Positions 11,171 to 23,400 of a DNA stretch of 64,000 nt are shown here, piece after piece; position 1 is the first letter of the stretch, and every line of letters begins with the position of its first letter. Below the pieces are notes generated by a model. That model was not told where the DNA came from and searched no databases. It was given only the letters and a program-made list of their open reading frames with translations. The DNA lies in assembly GCA_009746045.1 (NCBI GenBank), contig RPFO01000213.1:11742553-11806552 (forward strand), read 5' to 3'. The stretch is from Mesostigma viride. Lineage: Eukaryota; Streptophyta; Mesostigmatophyceae; Mesostigmatales; Mesostigmataceae. The translations under genes and the position numbers were made by a program.

Positions 11171-14100
11171 ACACAAGAATAATCCAGAACAAGAAATTCT
11201 GAAGCAAGAAGATCAATCCAGGCAAAATCACTGTACCATTAAAACTCACCCCGTCCCTGTCGGCACCCGCAACCATGGCTGCCCGCCCGAGGCACTCGCA
11301 TCCGGGGCAGTTGTGAAGGCTCGTGTGGATGTATGCGTCGCAGTCGAAGCAGAAGACGCGGTGGCAGCGGCGGCAGATCGTGCGCACGATCGCAGAGATG
11401 CCCCCCCCTGTGAGGGCCGAGTCAGCCCACAAGGCATGGGATTCAGCCCACAAGCGACCGGAATCAGCCCACAAAGGAAGAGAGTCAGCCCACAAGCGTT
11501 GAGAATCGGCCAGGTTAGATTGCGCCGTTGTGACGTGTGGGGAAAGCAAACACGGGGCAAGTACGGAAACTACCCCCTTTGCCGTAGTAGGGTCAGCAAT
11601 GCCTGAAGGGAGTGTGTGTGGGAGGTCAAGGGTGCTGATGAACCGGGTAGGTGGGGGTTGGGGTGGCTTAGATATATTATGGGATATGAAACAAAGTGTA
11701 GCCTTAGTCCTGGCCGCACCATGGATTTGTTTCATTGGGCCATAAAGAGGACCTATCTAAACGGAAAGCAGGCACAAGGAATGATGTAACCAGGGCTGGG
11801 AAAGCCTCCCAAATAACCAGGCAAAAAAACAGAGCGAAGTCGGAGGCATCAACCGACAGGTGAGCCACTGACACGTGCTAGGAAACTGATACACACCTAC
11901 AGCCCAACAAGCTCATCTTACATAGTAGTTTTCCTCAAAGCGCTCCCCAGTAGTCCGTGATTTCGCTCTAATCCGGGCTAGAGATACAACATAGAATACA
12001 TTTTACAGTATACATTTTACTAACCCATCGTGCCTGTTCCTGTCTGAGTGATCACCCATTTATTAGTTAATTGGTAACCGTTTGTCAAAACGACTGATTG
12101 ACCACGCCCTGCTGCACACACGCTTCTTGACCAGGGGGTAGCTGTACCTACCTGCCGTAAACGGGAGGAAGCACGCGAAGCACTGCCGCGCAAGGCCCAT
12201 CCTTGCCCGCAGCCGTGCCAGCTCTTCGGGGGGTACCCCCGCGGTGCCGCCGCCTGCTGCCCGCGTGTCTATAGGTGGCTGGCCCGACAGCTCCTGCAGG
12301 TGCGAGCATGAACATGTGCGCGAATTTGCGCATAGGCGCGAGCATTAGCAATGACGAACTCAAGCCGTATCGGTCAACAAAACTGATCAGGCCTGAGAAG
12401 CAGGGAAAGCAGTACCTGGGCCAACAGCTCTTTCAGGCAAAAGCGTGGGCGCAAGCGTAGGCAAAAGCCGCAAACATAGACCGAGGGAACCCATGGCAGA
12501 GTATAAAAGTAAAGCGGGCCTATAACTTTGATCCATGCATCAATTTAGCTGATGGGATACTGGCCGGAAAGATGCTGCAGGTGAAGGCATAAACTGTGTG
12601 CATAGACAAATGCATGACCACAAAGCGAAGACCAAGCCGCAAGCATGGACGAATGGATGCACGCGATGGTGGCCAATAAGAATCCAGGCCTTGAGATTAG
12701 CTGGTAGTGTGCATGGGCGGCCAGTTCCTGGGCGGGTGCAAGCAAGATGTCATGCATTGGCCCAGGTGCAAGAGTAGGCCACGGTGAACGCCTGTAAAGA
12801 TCTGGCCTGTAGAGATCCGGGCTGTGATCTATACCGAGACATCAAATGCATTACCTGTCCATTGGGGCATAAACTATGATAAATTAAAATTAAATTATAG
12901 CATGACTCCGTGGGGAGATCATGTAGCACATATTCCCTTGCTTGATGGATGGATAAAGTACACAGCCGCACAGAACTACCTATTTATGGCCGTGCATGTG
13001 GCCAACAGAACCCTGGGATACACCAGAATACACCAGAACGAAATCAAATCCGTTAATTGTGTTATTAGAGAATCAGCCTTTAAATGTGTTGTAAGCATTA
13101 TGAGAGGGATTGACGTGGCAGAACTGGCTGCGCTGTATGATCCACAGCTCTAGTCCAGGCAGTCATTTGCAAGATGGACAGCCAGAGCCTCACCTGAGCG
13201 GGGACTTCGATGAAAGGTGCCACCGGGAACAGGTGGTGGTAGGAGCGGGCGAGATGCGGCGAGGAGACAAGCGTCAGCCCACAGGCGCGGCACTCGGACG
13301 GGAGTTCCGCCGCCTGCTCGTGCCACGCCACCCAGTCACACGACATGACAAAGGGGGCGTGCCTTGATTGATAGGAAAATAAGTGCAGCTGAGGTTTTTA
13401 TGTGTGGTGTAAATGTAGTGTAGCGGCCTTACCCCTGACTTGCAGCAGGTGCATGCCTCAATTATTCTGAAATGCTACTACAGTTTATATATCGCGTCGC
13501 AGCCAGACTCCAAATAGCAAAGACAGTCAAACTCCAAATAGCAAATACAGTCAAACTTCAAACAGCAAATACAGTCAAACTTCAAACAGCAAATACAGTC
13601 AAACTCCAAATAGCAAATACAGTCAAACTCCAAATAGCAAATACAGTCAGACACCTCATAGCAAATATACGAAATGCTGCTGATGGTATGCGGAAAATAC
13701 ACGAAAACTCACGTAGCTCAGAGCCCCTAAACAGTATACATGTGCGTGATTTGCATGTCGTGTAGCGGTCTAATCCCGTCTGCAGCACGGGCACAAAGGG
13801 TTGGCCTGTCTAAGAAGTACCGTAGTAAGTCCACAACCCTTTTACTCCTAGTGTTACACAGCAGCCTTACCCGCGTTTTGCAGCGGGGACATGCTCCGGC
13901 CTCTATTAGTTACAAGTAACGTAGTGTAAACACGGCATCTCTAGCTTACCCTAGTGTTGTACTACAATATTAGCCTAACCTGCGCCTTGCAGGGGTGGCA
14001 GGTGTCAGGTTGTCTAGCGATAAAAACTGCTGTGGTGTACACCTGGCCCTCTTACCTGCGTGTTGCAAGCGGTGGGCAGGTCTCCGCTTGGAAAGTACAT

Positions 14101-14393
14101 AACTACTGCCGCATGTATACGGGTGGCACATACATGGGTGGGGTATGTACGGGAGGCACACACGGGGAGTATACAGCAGGCTTGCCCGCTTCTTGCAGCA
14201 AAGTCATGCCCTGGCCTGACTTAATGTGAAACACACGCCTTGGCCTGTCTTAATATGAAACACTGTAGTGCCTATCTGGCCCTCTTACCCGCGACTTGCA
14301 GCGGGGGCATGTGTAGCCGCCCCCAACCTGCAGCCGTCGGTTCGCGTCCGAAATGCTCAGGCCCTTCTCGGCTTGGCGCTGCATATTCACACA

Positions 14394-14465
<72 letters not shown>

Positions 14466-17400
14466 AGGGAGGGAGGGAGGGAGGGAGGGAGGGAGGGAGG
14501 GAGGGAGGGAGGGAGGGAGGGAGGGAGGGAGGGAGGGAGGGAGGGAGGGAGGGAGGGAGGGAGGGAGGGAGGGAGGGAGGGAGGGAGGGAGGGAGGGAGG
14601 GAGGGAGGGAGGGAGGGAGGGAGGGAGAGAGCGAGGGGAAGCGGGACGTGGGTGGGGTTGTTAGCTCTATATTAAAAAGATTCAAAATGATACTGCTACC
14701 AAACCAGAGATCAGAATTCTCAGCCGATACTGGGAGCTCCTTAATACATCAAGTACCTCAGGTGATGATCACCATACCAATCGGGTTTGCAAAGGTGTTG
14801 GCTGTATGTTTTATGTCTGCTGGTAGGGCGAGACCGTTGTTCCCGCTTCCTGCTTTCAGCGTGGGGATTCAAGTTAACTTCCCGCCGTTGCTCATTGGAC
14901 TTGTGTTCAGTCCCACGGATCTCACGGTATTTTGGGAGGACCTTGTCCTCCCCGTTCCCCGCTGTTTCTCTTACCGGGGCGTAGGGATGGGACTCCCTAC
15001 CTGCCCCCGGGGGAAGGTGTCTGATGCCCCGGCGTGATATAGTCTAGTAGAGCTTGTCCCGTTCGTGCGGACGCCGCTGAGTTCGTTGGAAATGGTCATC
15101 TAATTAGAAAGTTACGTGGGCCCGACCGCAGGGACGGTCGGCGCCATCAGAGAATTCATATACCATGCCTCGTATGGTGTCCTGCGCAGTGCAACGGGTG
15201 TCCTGGCGCGGCCCTGGCCTTGGCAGGTCAGCTGGGCTGGCGCCAAGTGGCCAGTATTCCCCGTTGGGCTAGCGCCAGAACTGTCGAGGAAGGCATGAAG
15301 GATATGTTGGTTGGCAAGCAGGCTAACCCGAGTCCGCGTAAAGCTATGTTATATGATGCAATGCTTGCTTGCCTGGTGGCTAGTGTTTATTGAGATCGGG
15401 TGCATGGATTATGAGTCACCCATGGATGGTGAATTGTCGGCCTCAAGGAACGGTCCCGCGTTGCATCCTATAAAATTAAAATACCCTACGGAGAAATCAC
15501 CCTGGATATCAGAGGACCAGGGTGTAGCATGCACCAGGACATTGCAAACGTCCTCGCCCGTGGGAGGAACTTACTCGATCCATCACAACATTGGTCATTG
15601 TGAGGAATTGGGACGTAGTCACTCGACCACTTACAAAGCTGGCCACTCTGAGGCAGAACAAAAAGTCAATCACTTACAGAACGGACCTTCAAATGGAGGC
15701 CGGTCGTGAAGTCGAAAGGCACAGGCGGCACGAAGACACTCCCTGTAGTTCTATGGTTTGTATCACTCAATGTAGTTCTATGGTTTGCATCACTTAATGG
15801 TGTGCATTACATTATTTTTGCATTATGTTCGGCGTCACAGCACCAGTCGCCATTGCTAGCGTATAGCTTCATCGATTTCGCCAATAGCAATTGAGCCGAG
15901 CTCGGATGCGCAAAAGCTTTACAGCCATCCCGAAAATGCTCTGGACAAACGCCCGCTCACTACCATCGAATTGGTGGCGTGATGGCAGGATAGGGCGGAA
16001 AAAAATGCAATCATGGCCAGATCTAGGGCTCGGAAGCTGAAGAAGATGACCGGAAAAGGAGCGCCTAGAATACAATGCCCAAAGTGGGAAGCAAGGGAAG
16101 AAGAGCGAGGACTAAAGAGGAGAAGGAACACTGAGGGCCAGGGATCGCGACATTAACAGCATGAAACGGTGGGATGCATCCGGGCTGCCATCCAGAAAGC
16201 CATGAGCAGAATGACTGAACTTCGCGTGAGCATCCAATGTGACCAGGAGAAGAGACATGACGTGCGGTACACCACCTTCGGCAGCCAGCGCGTGTTCTCC
16301 CGACAAAGTCTGACAGTCACCCACAAATACGTCATGCGGCAAGCAGACGGGGCCGGTGCCAACTTGTTCGTGGAAGGCCCAAACGACAAGCTTGAGGATC
16401 AAGGCCAACGCCAGTCATTCCACCTCAGCCCGAGCGGGAAAGTGAACTGTTCTGAGGGACCAGATTACCATGTGCCGGGGCCAGCAAAGTGTCTATCACT
16501 AATCTCACCCCATAACCAGTATTTACTTTACAGCATGCCGGGGTGTAAGGAGAAGGTCACCCACGTTGACATCCACCCCACCCTGCACACAGACTTCATT
16601 GCATCCGTCATCTTGCCTATTTTGTCCTTCTATATGTTTTTCTACTCCACTTTCATGTATTTGTGCTGCTTGTGGTAGTTGTTTTTGTTTTACCCCCGAG
16701 GGGGACTACCCGAGGGGGACTACCACCTCAGGGTGGTTTTCTAGGGCATCCACAAGAGCGGCCGCACGCTCAACCCTGATGCTGTTGACTATTCCAATCA
16801 CAAGGCCGGATGCACATCAAACCCATGGTTCTAGGGATTTAGTTTCGGATTTCGGGCTCTGCTTGTCACCCAGTTCCTACCCACTTGGCCTTGTAATTGT
16901 AATAGGCTACAGCGGCAGGGTTGAACGTGCGACCGCTCTCGTGGATTCCCTAGAGTGCCACCCTATAATGGCCTTCCGGGTAGTCTCCCTCGGGGTAGGC
17001 TGCCCCCGCGTGCACATGGCATGCGTGGAACATAACGGCCTGCCCAGGCTCGAACGTGATCTTGCGTCTGGTCACCCCGCCCTCCCTGATGACAGGCCAC
17101 CACGCCTTCTGCTCCCTCCCCTCACCCGCCGCCCGCATCCCCTCCGCCTGCTCCTCCCCTACTACCCGCTCTCCCTTCTTCTGCCCAATGTTACCCACCA
17201 AGGGTAGGCTGCAGTCATGGGGCACCCACCTCCCCCGCGGGTCCAGCGGCGTGATGACGGACACAATGAAGTGTGTGCAGGGTGCGGGGGACGTCAACGT
17301 TGGTGACCTGCTCCTTACACCCCGGCATGCTGTAAAGTGGGTACAAGTTGTGGGGTGATGTTGGTCAGGGCTCGCTTGCTTCACCAGGAACCTGGCCAGC

Positions 17401-20400
17401 TGGTCCCTCAGCCACTTCACTTTCCCGCTCGGGCTGACGTGGAATGACTGGCGTTGGCCTCAGTACTTGGGCTATCCGTCCAGATCCGCACATTGTGTCC
17501 GAATGTCCGGAGGCCGCTGGGTTGTCCAGAAGCAATTCTCCGGAGGCCGCGCGGCCATCTGGACGCGTCCGGTGGGTGTCCGAGAGCCCCGCCGCCAGCT
17601 AGGCCGAGTCTGTCCGCCGGCAGGCAGCAATCTGGGCCGCTGGCTGCCTCGATGCAGGGTGGCGCCAGGCCTGCGTACCGTTCGATTCCATGTGATGCCA
17701 CTTGCTATTCCTTTTCTTGTGTGTCAGCCCGTATGAATGCTTGTACTATGGGTCAACAGGCTCTGTGCAGCCTTATGAATGTCATGCCGGCATGCCCCTT
17801 GCATGAAAACGATGAGGAAGGCTGTGACATTGACAGCAACGCAGCTAAACAAAGTCTGATTACAGTAATGTATTGGGCTAGTGTTGCGCTAGAGAACGGG
17901 TAGTAACCATCTGGATGTGCGTTCTCATGCAAGTATTTGCAGAAAGATTTGTTCACGTCGTGAGTAATACCTAACTAATAGAACCGAGGAAGACAGGCAA
18001 CGCCAGGCCGCGCAAAAATCAAATCGGAACTGCAGACCAGAAATTGGCAAGCAGTGAATTGCATGTTCGCTAACTTCATGCTGCCGGGGGTTGAAGCCAC
18101 AAAGCACTTCACCAGCATTCAGGGAAACAAAAAGGAGGCTGCTTAAGGCGACCTTAACGCCAAAAGTTCCACCCCTGCTGTCAGTCTGAGATGTACTATT
18201 GAACTCCGACGTGGAGGAACCTGTAGCAGATAACATTCGCCATAAACCTAGCCCTTGCCCTCGTACCTCCCTCGCCTAGGCATGTAACAGCGGCCGTTCA
18301 TCCATGGAAAGGCCAGACACGCACTGCGCAGGCCTGAATAATTACTTATCGAGAATGGCCGAAAGTTTGGCAATAAAGCACCCGTTCGATTTAGAATTCA
18401 ATGCCTCCCTCGCGGACAGAACCCCTCCCAAATGCCACAAACTCCTACATGAATTCTGTGTCATTGTGTAATTCCCGCAACATGTGCAGTTCCGCACAAC
18501 AAAAAAATTCAAATCACCCGCATGCCAATGACATAGAAAAATAGCAGCGATATCAAACGAGCTGCTTTCCACCACCAACCCACATATCATTAACTCATTG
18601 TCTTTTTCATTAACGCAGTTGTTTTGCATTTTGCTCGCCCTATAATGGTATTTCGCCTAATAAACGCAGTCGCCATGGCCACTTCCGCAAGGGGTGCGCG
18701 CCCCGTGCACCCACTTTTCACGGTACGGAGGGCACCTCGGAAACTTCCGCGAATCTTTCGGCGCCAACAAATGCACACATTTCCCGTCCCCTTCAAAGGT
18801 TCTGGGACCTTTCGAGCGCATAGCCACCGACAAGAATCGAACCTTAGCCGCGGCCCACATCCGTGACCCGTCAGTACGTGGGAGGGGCAGAAGGCCATGA
18901 AGCTGCAAGACTGCCCAGAGATAGCTTGTCGATACGTAGTAGAAAAAAGTGGTCTACCTCTAAATAAGACGTACGCATACCTGGGGGAACCCCATTCGCA
19001 CGAGGCTGGCCTTGACCGAGCCGGCAAGAGCCGGCGGCGGCGGACTGTGCAGCAGGAGCAGCTCCTTGAGGTGCTCCTGGCGTTCAGGACATATTGGAAA
19101 AATAAAAGGAAGAATATTGAAATGAAAACGGAGGAGGAAGTCATGGGTAACTCCTTCAGACGCTCCTGGTATTGAGGGGTGAGGAGGAACAGGGGACGGG
19201 AAGAATAAGAAGGAGAGTACATCGAACAGAAGGAATCATGATGTAGAAGAAAGGCTGCGGTAGGAGACAAGAGAAGGATGCAGGTGCGATAAGACAGGCG
19301 AGAAAGAGAAGGGCACCGTGTGGTGGATGTAATCAGGTCCTCGAAGACAGACAAGGGAGCAGGAAAGGGGGGTAAGGCCGCAAGGACAAGGGCACGCTCT
19401 ATCCGCCTTATACGGACAGACAAGCCAATAAACATAATGAGCTACTTAACAATGCCCACTAGTATAGGCTAGGAAAAGTATACTGCCAAACTCACCACGA
19501 CGTGTTGGCATAGGGCAGCGTGAAGATGTCAACAGCATCGTTATTGCTCCTGCCCTAGTAACATAAAAAAACAGGTCATGACCCAGGTAACTGCCACTGG
19601 CCCTAGGTACTTGGGATCCTCGACGTAGGTCAGACTCTATTGATTAATTAAATAATTAATCAATCAATTCATTAGTCGCGCGCTCCTGTAGGACACTATG
19701 CCGGGCCTCGTGCCGTACAGCTGTTTTCGTGACATTTCAGGTCAGTAGACGCCAACAAGGCCACCTTCAGCAGCGAGGACAACATGGCCACCTTCAGCAG
19801 TGAGGACAACATGGCCACCTTCAGTACGGCTAGTGACATTATACCATACATGTATTATAGGATATATATTATAGTATATATATTATAGTAAATACTGACA
19901 CGCTATCCACTAGGAATGCGATGGGCAGCTTTCATGCAGCCGGTTAGGAGCAATGATGGGAAGCATCAAGCATTACGGGCAGCTTCTGCACAGGCATTCT
20001 GTGAGGGCGCCAGGTGGCCAGCGCTGATGCCATCATGATGTCGGCGGGCTCACCTCGTTGAGCGCCACACGGTAGGTGCCGTTGGTGACCTCAGCCAGCA
20101 GTTTGCAGACGTAGACCTGCGGGCATGCGCACGAGAGCAACCATAGGCTTGCTTAGTGTGGGTGAGCATGCGAGAGCCAAGACAAGTATGCAAGAGCCAA
20201 AAAAACCTTGAGATCTGAGTCCTGGACCTTATTGTGGTCTGCATAAGGACGCCATTCTTACACAGGTTTATGAGAAAGCTAGCACTTGGCAGGGGGGTCT
20301 CAGCAAAGCCTTCTTTTCACTGATTCAACCATGTATTGCACATCATATATAATCAAGTCAATTCTTATCCCTGAAGGCTATTTTCTCAGAAATCTTGGCA

Positions 20401-23400
20401 TGCGGAGCACACCGCCCTGACTCATCGCCACAAGTAGCAGAGCTACCAGCGCCATCAATGCATCCAAGGAAAAGCAATATTACCCATGGAGGCATCCTCA
20501 CAGACATGTTGTCCGTAAAACACATTCTAGCAGCGAATCTTGCACGTCGCTTGCCTCAGCACTTGCCTCTTTACCACCATGCAACTGTGTAAGAAGTCAG
20601 GTGCCCTAAAAACGCATTCAAGTCATAGAAGAACCACTTAATAGGTAGTCTGAGTGTTGGAAGGATTCACAAAATAACGCCTGCCTCGGCTGACATGCCA
20701 ACCCCAGAGCACCATGCGCAACTCCTTGCATTACAAATCACACCACATTCTACAACAATTACGACGACAATACTGTAGTAGAACGATATGCAAAGCAAAG
20801 CACTTGTGCATACCTCCGCGGACGTGCCAACGACGGAGCATCGGCAGCTGCTGTCCTTGCACGCGTCGATGGTCTTGCGGATATCCCCCGGGTCGCACGT
20901 GTTCAGGGCCGACACGAGCATGACCACCTGGAGACCAGAGGGGGGGGGGATTCCTTAGTGGCAAGTGATTGCCTCACCTGGGTATCAACAAATTTTGGTA
21001 CCCACGTGACGTGAACCTTACACCCCTACACACAACGAGAAGCAGGGAGGGCGCCCTAGCTTCTCTCACTGCCTCAAGTGGGCAGGCCACAGCGGGGGGG
21101 AAACGAGGGGAGGGAAGGAGGCACGGGAGACCACCCAGGCAGTCCCACGGTCCGAGCAGGAAGAACGTACGACAATGCATGAATAAAGACACAAAATGCA
21201 TGAATTGAGCAGAACGGTATGAGCTGGAATGAAAAAAATGCAGGAATGTGACGTGAAAGAGAAGACAAAATAAGTAAATAATAAATGCGAGCGACGCCAA
21301 TCGCCAACAAGACCAACGACAGCAACTTGAGTGGCCAAAAGTATGGGTTTGTCGTGTCTGCGCGGTGGCCTGTACATGGATACAGCAAGCTTAAGGTTGG
21401 GCTTGGGCGCGATGCTGCGGGGCATGACTAAGGATGGCGGTGCTCACCACCACAAACCAACCACAAACTGAGCAGGGTGGTGGGACTCCTGGCTACCTAC
21501 CTTGATTGTGCTTGACAATAACCGGACTGGACACAGGACCTGGTCATGCCATCAGACTCCGGCTTTGTTTGCCCTAGTGCCCTTGCTGCGCTAGTGCCCT
21601 GGCCTGAACATTGGCCAAGTATATGCCCCTACGATCATGCGCTCATGCATCCAACCAGCCCCAACGGCGCCAACCCAACCACTGGCGGATGTCCTGCGCT
21701 CGCAGACAACAACGCCAGGGGAGCAGGGGTGCGGGGAGGGGGAGAGTGGCCCACCTCGTGGAAACCTGTGGCCTGCGAACCCAGGTACTTCAACCCAAAC
21801 ACTGGCAGCTGGCACGTACCCACTCGACTAAAACCAAAGATGACCCCGAAAGAGAACAAAATACGTTCAGGTTTAGTAACTTCTAGTTTCTATTTCCACT
21901 GAATACTTGCCAACACTGCCTCGAGCAGGCGAGAAGGTGGCTCACCTCGCGGAATCCGTAGGATGGAATATCTGCCAGGGACGCCAGGGCCATGTCCAGG
22001 CAGTTCTGAAGCGAGGCATCGCCCCCCGTGTCCATGTTTCTCCTGGGGGGACGAAACAAAGCAAGGGAGGGCAGAAGAGGGCAGAAGAGGGCAGAAGAGG
22101 GCAGAAGAGGGCAGAAGAGGGCAGAAGAGGGCAGAAGAGGGCAGAAGAGGGTATAAGAAAGGCACGGGAGGGCAGGAGGGCAGGAGGGCAGGAGGGCAGG
22201 AGGGCAGGAGGGCAGGAGGGCAGGAGGGCAGGAGGGCAGGAGGGCAGGAGGGCAGGAGGGCAGGAGGGCAGGAGGGCAGGAGGGCAGGAGGGCAGGAGGG
22301 CAGGAGGGCAGGAGGGCAGGAGGGCAGGAGGGCAGGAGGGCAGGAGGGCAGGAGGGCAGGAGGGCAGGAGGGCAGGAGGGCAGGAGGGCAGGAGGGCAGG
22401 AGGGCAGGAGGGCAGGAGGGCAGGAGGGCAGGAGGGCAGGAGGGCAGGAGGGCAGGAGGGCAGGAGGGCAGGAGGGCAGGAGGGCAGGAGGGCAGGAGGG
22501 CAGGAGGGCAGGAGGGCAGGAGGGCAGGAGGGCAGGAGGGCAGGAGGGCAGGAGGGCAGGAGGGCAGGAGGGCAGGAGGGCAGGAGGGCAGGAGGGCAGG
22601 AGGGCAGGAGGGCAGGAGGGCAGGAGGGCAGGAGGGCAGGAGGGCAGGAGGGCAGGAGGGCAGGAGGGCAGCAGGAGGGCAGGAGGGCAGGAGGGCAGGA
22701 GGGCAGGAGGGCAGGAGGGCAGGAGGGCAGGAGGGCAGGAGGGCAGGAGGGCAGGAGGGCAGGAGGGCAGGAGGGCAGGAGGGCAGGAGGGCAGGAGGGC
22801 AGGAGGGCAGGAGGGCAGGAGGGCAGGAGGGCAGGAGAAGGGCAGAACAACGGAAAGGCAGCGCAAGGCAGAGCATGGGATGGAGTGAACCTGGAGGTGA
22901 CGGTACATGGAAGAGAGCAGATCAGGGCGGTACGGGGGTCGTATAGCAAATAGCATACAGGGGTATAGCATATAGCACACAGGGGTATCGCATATAGCAT
23001 ACAGGGTTATAGCAAACAGCATACAGGGGTATAGCAAATAGCACACAGGGGTATAGCATATAGCATACAAGCGTATAGCGTATAGCACACAGGGGTATAG
23101 CGTATAGCACACAGGGGTATAGCATATAGCACACAGGGGTATAGCGTATAGCATACATGTGTATGGCATATAGCACACAGGGGTATAGCATATAGCATAC
23201 AAGCGTATAGCGTATAGCACACAGGGGTATAGCGTATACGGGTGCGAGTCGCGCGTTCGTGGGCCGCAAGGGGTGAGTGTCAACCAGCACAAACACCACA
23301 ATCGCCTTGGTGGGCACCCCCCCACTCAACAAAGCTCCGCCCACTTTCTACCATTCGATCAGGACCCACCCATTCCCACCTATGTGTGTTGGCCACCACC

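Noticed and set aside
14240-15037. 265-residue plus-strand frame rich in Glu/Arg/Gly
   Set aside because: It is a translation of the GA and GGGA microsatellite with unconserved flanks, inside a p44 intron.
16310-16390. Missing p44 exon between MGFPQ and GYTCPRC at about 16330-16370 (minus-strand [11 protein letters not shown])
   Set aside because: The acceptor is poor and the match to plant p44 is only a few residues; left unassigned.
16950-17420. A complete 2-oxoglutarate dioxygenase gene
   Set aside because: Only one C-terminal block resembles the family. The metal-binding HxD segment and the rest of the fold are not visible, and it lies inside a p44 intron.
21883-23325. Long open frames (up to 480 residues) on both strands over the 8-base minisatellite
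   Set aside because: The translated product is a pure repeat of the DNA array in every frame. A conserved p44 exon (21946-22042) lies at one end and explains the only real coding content.
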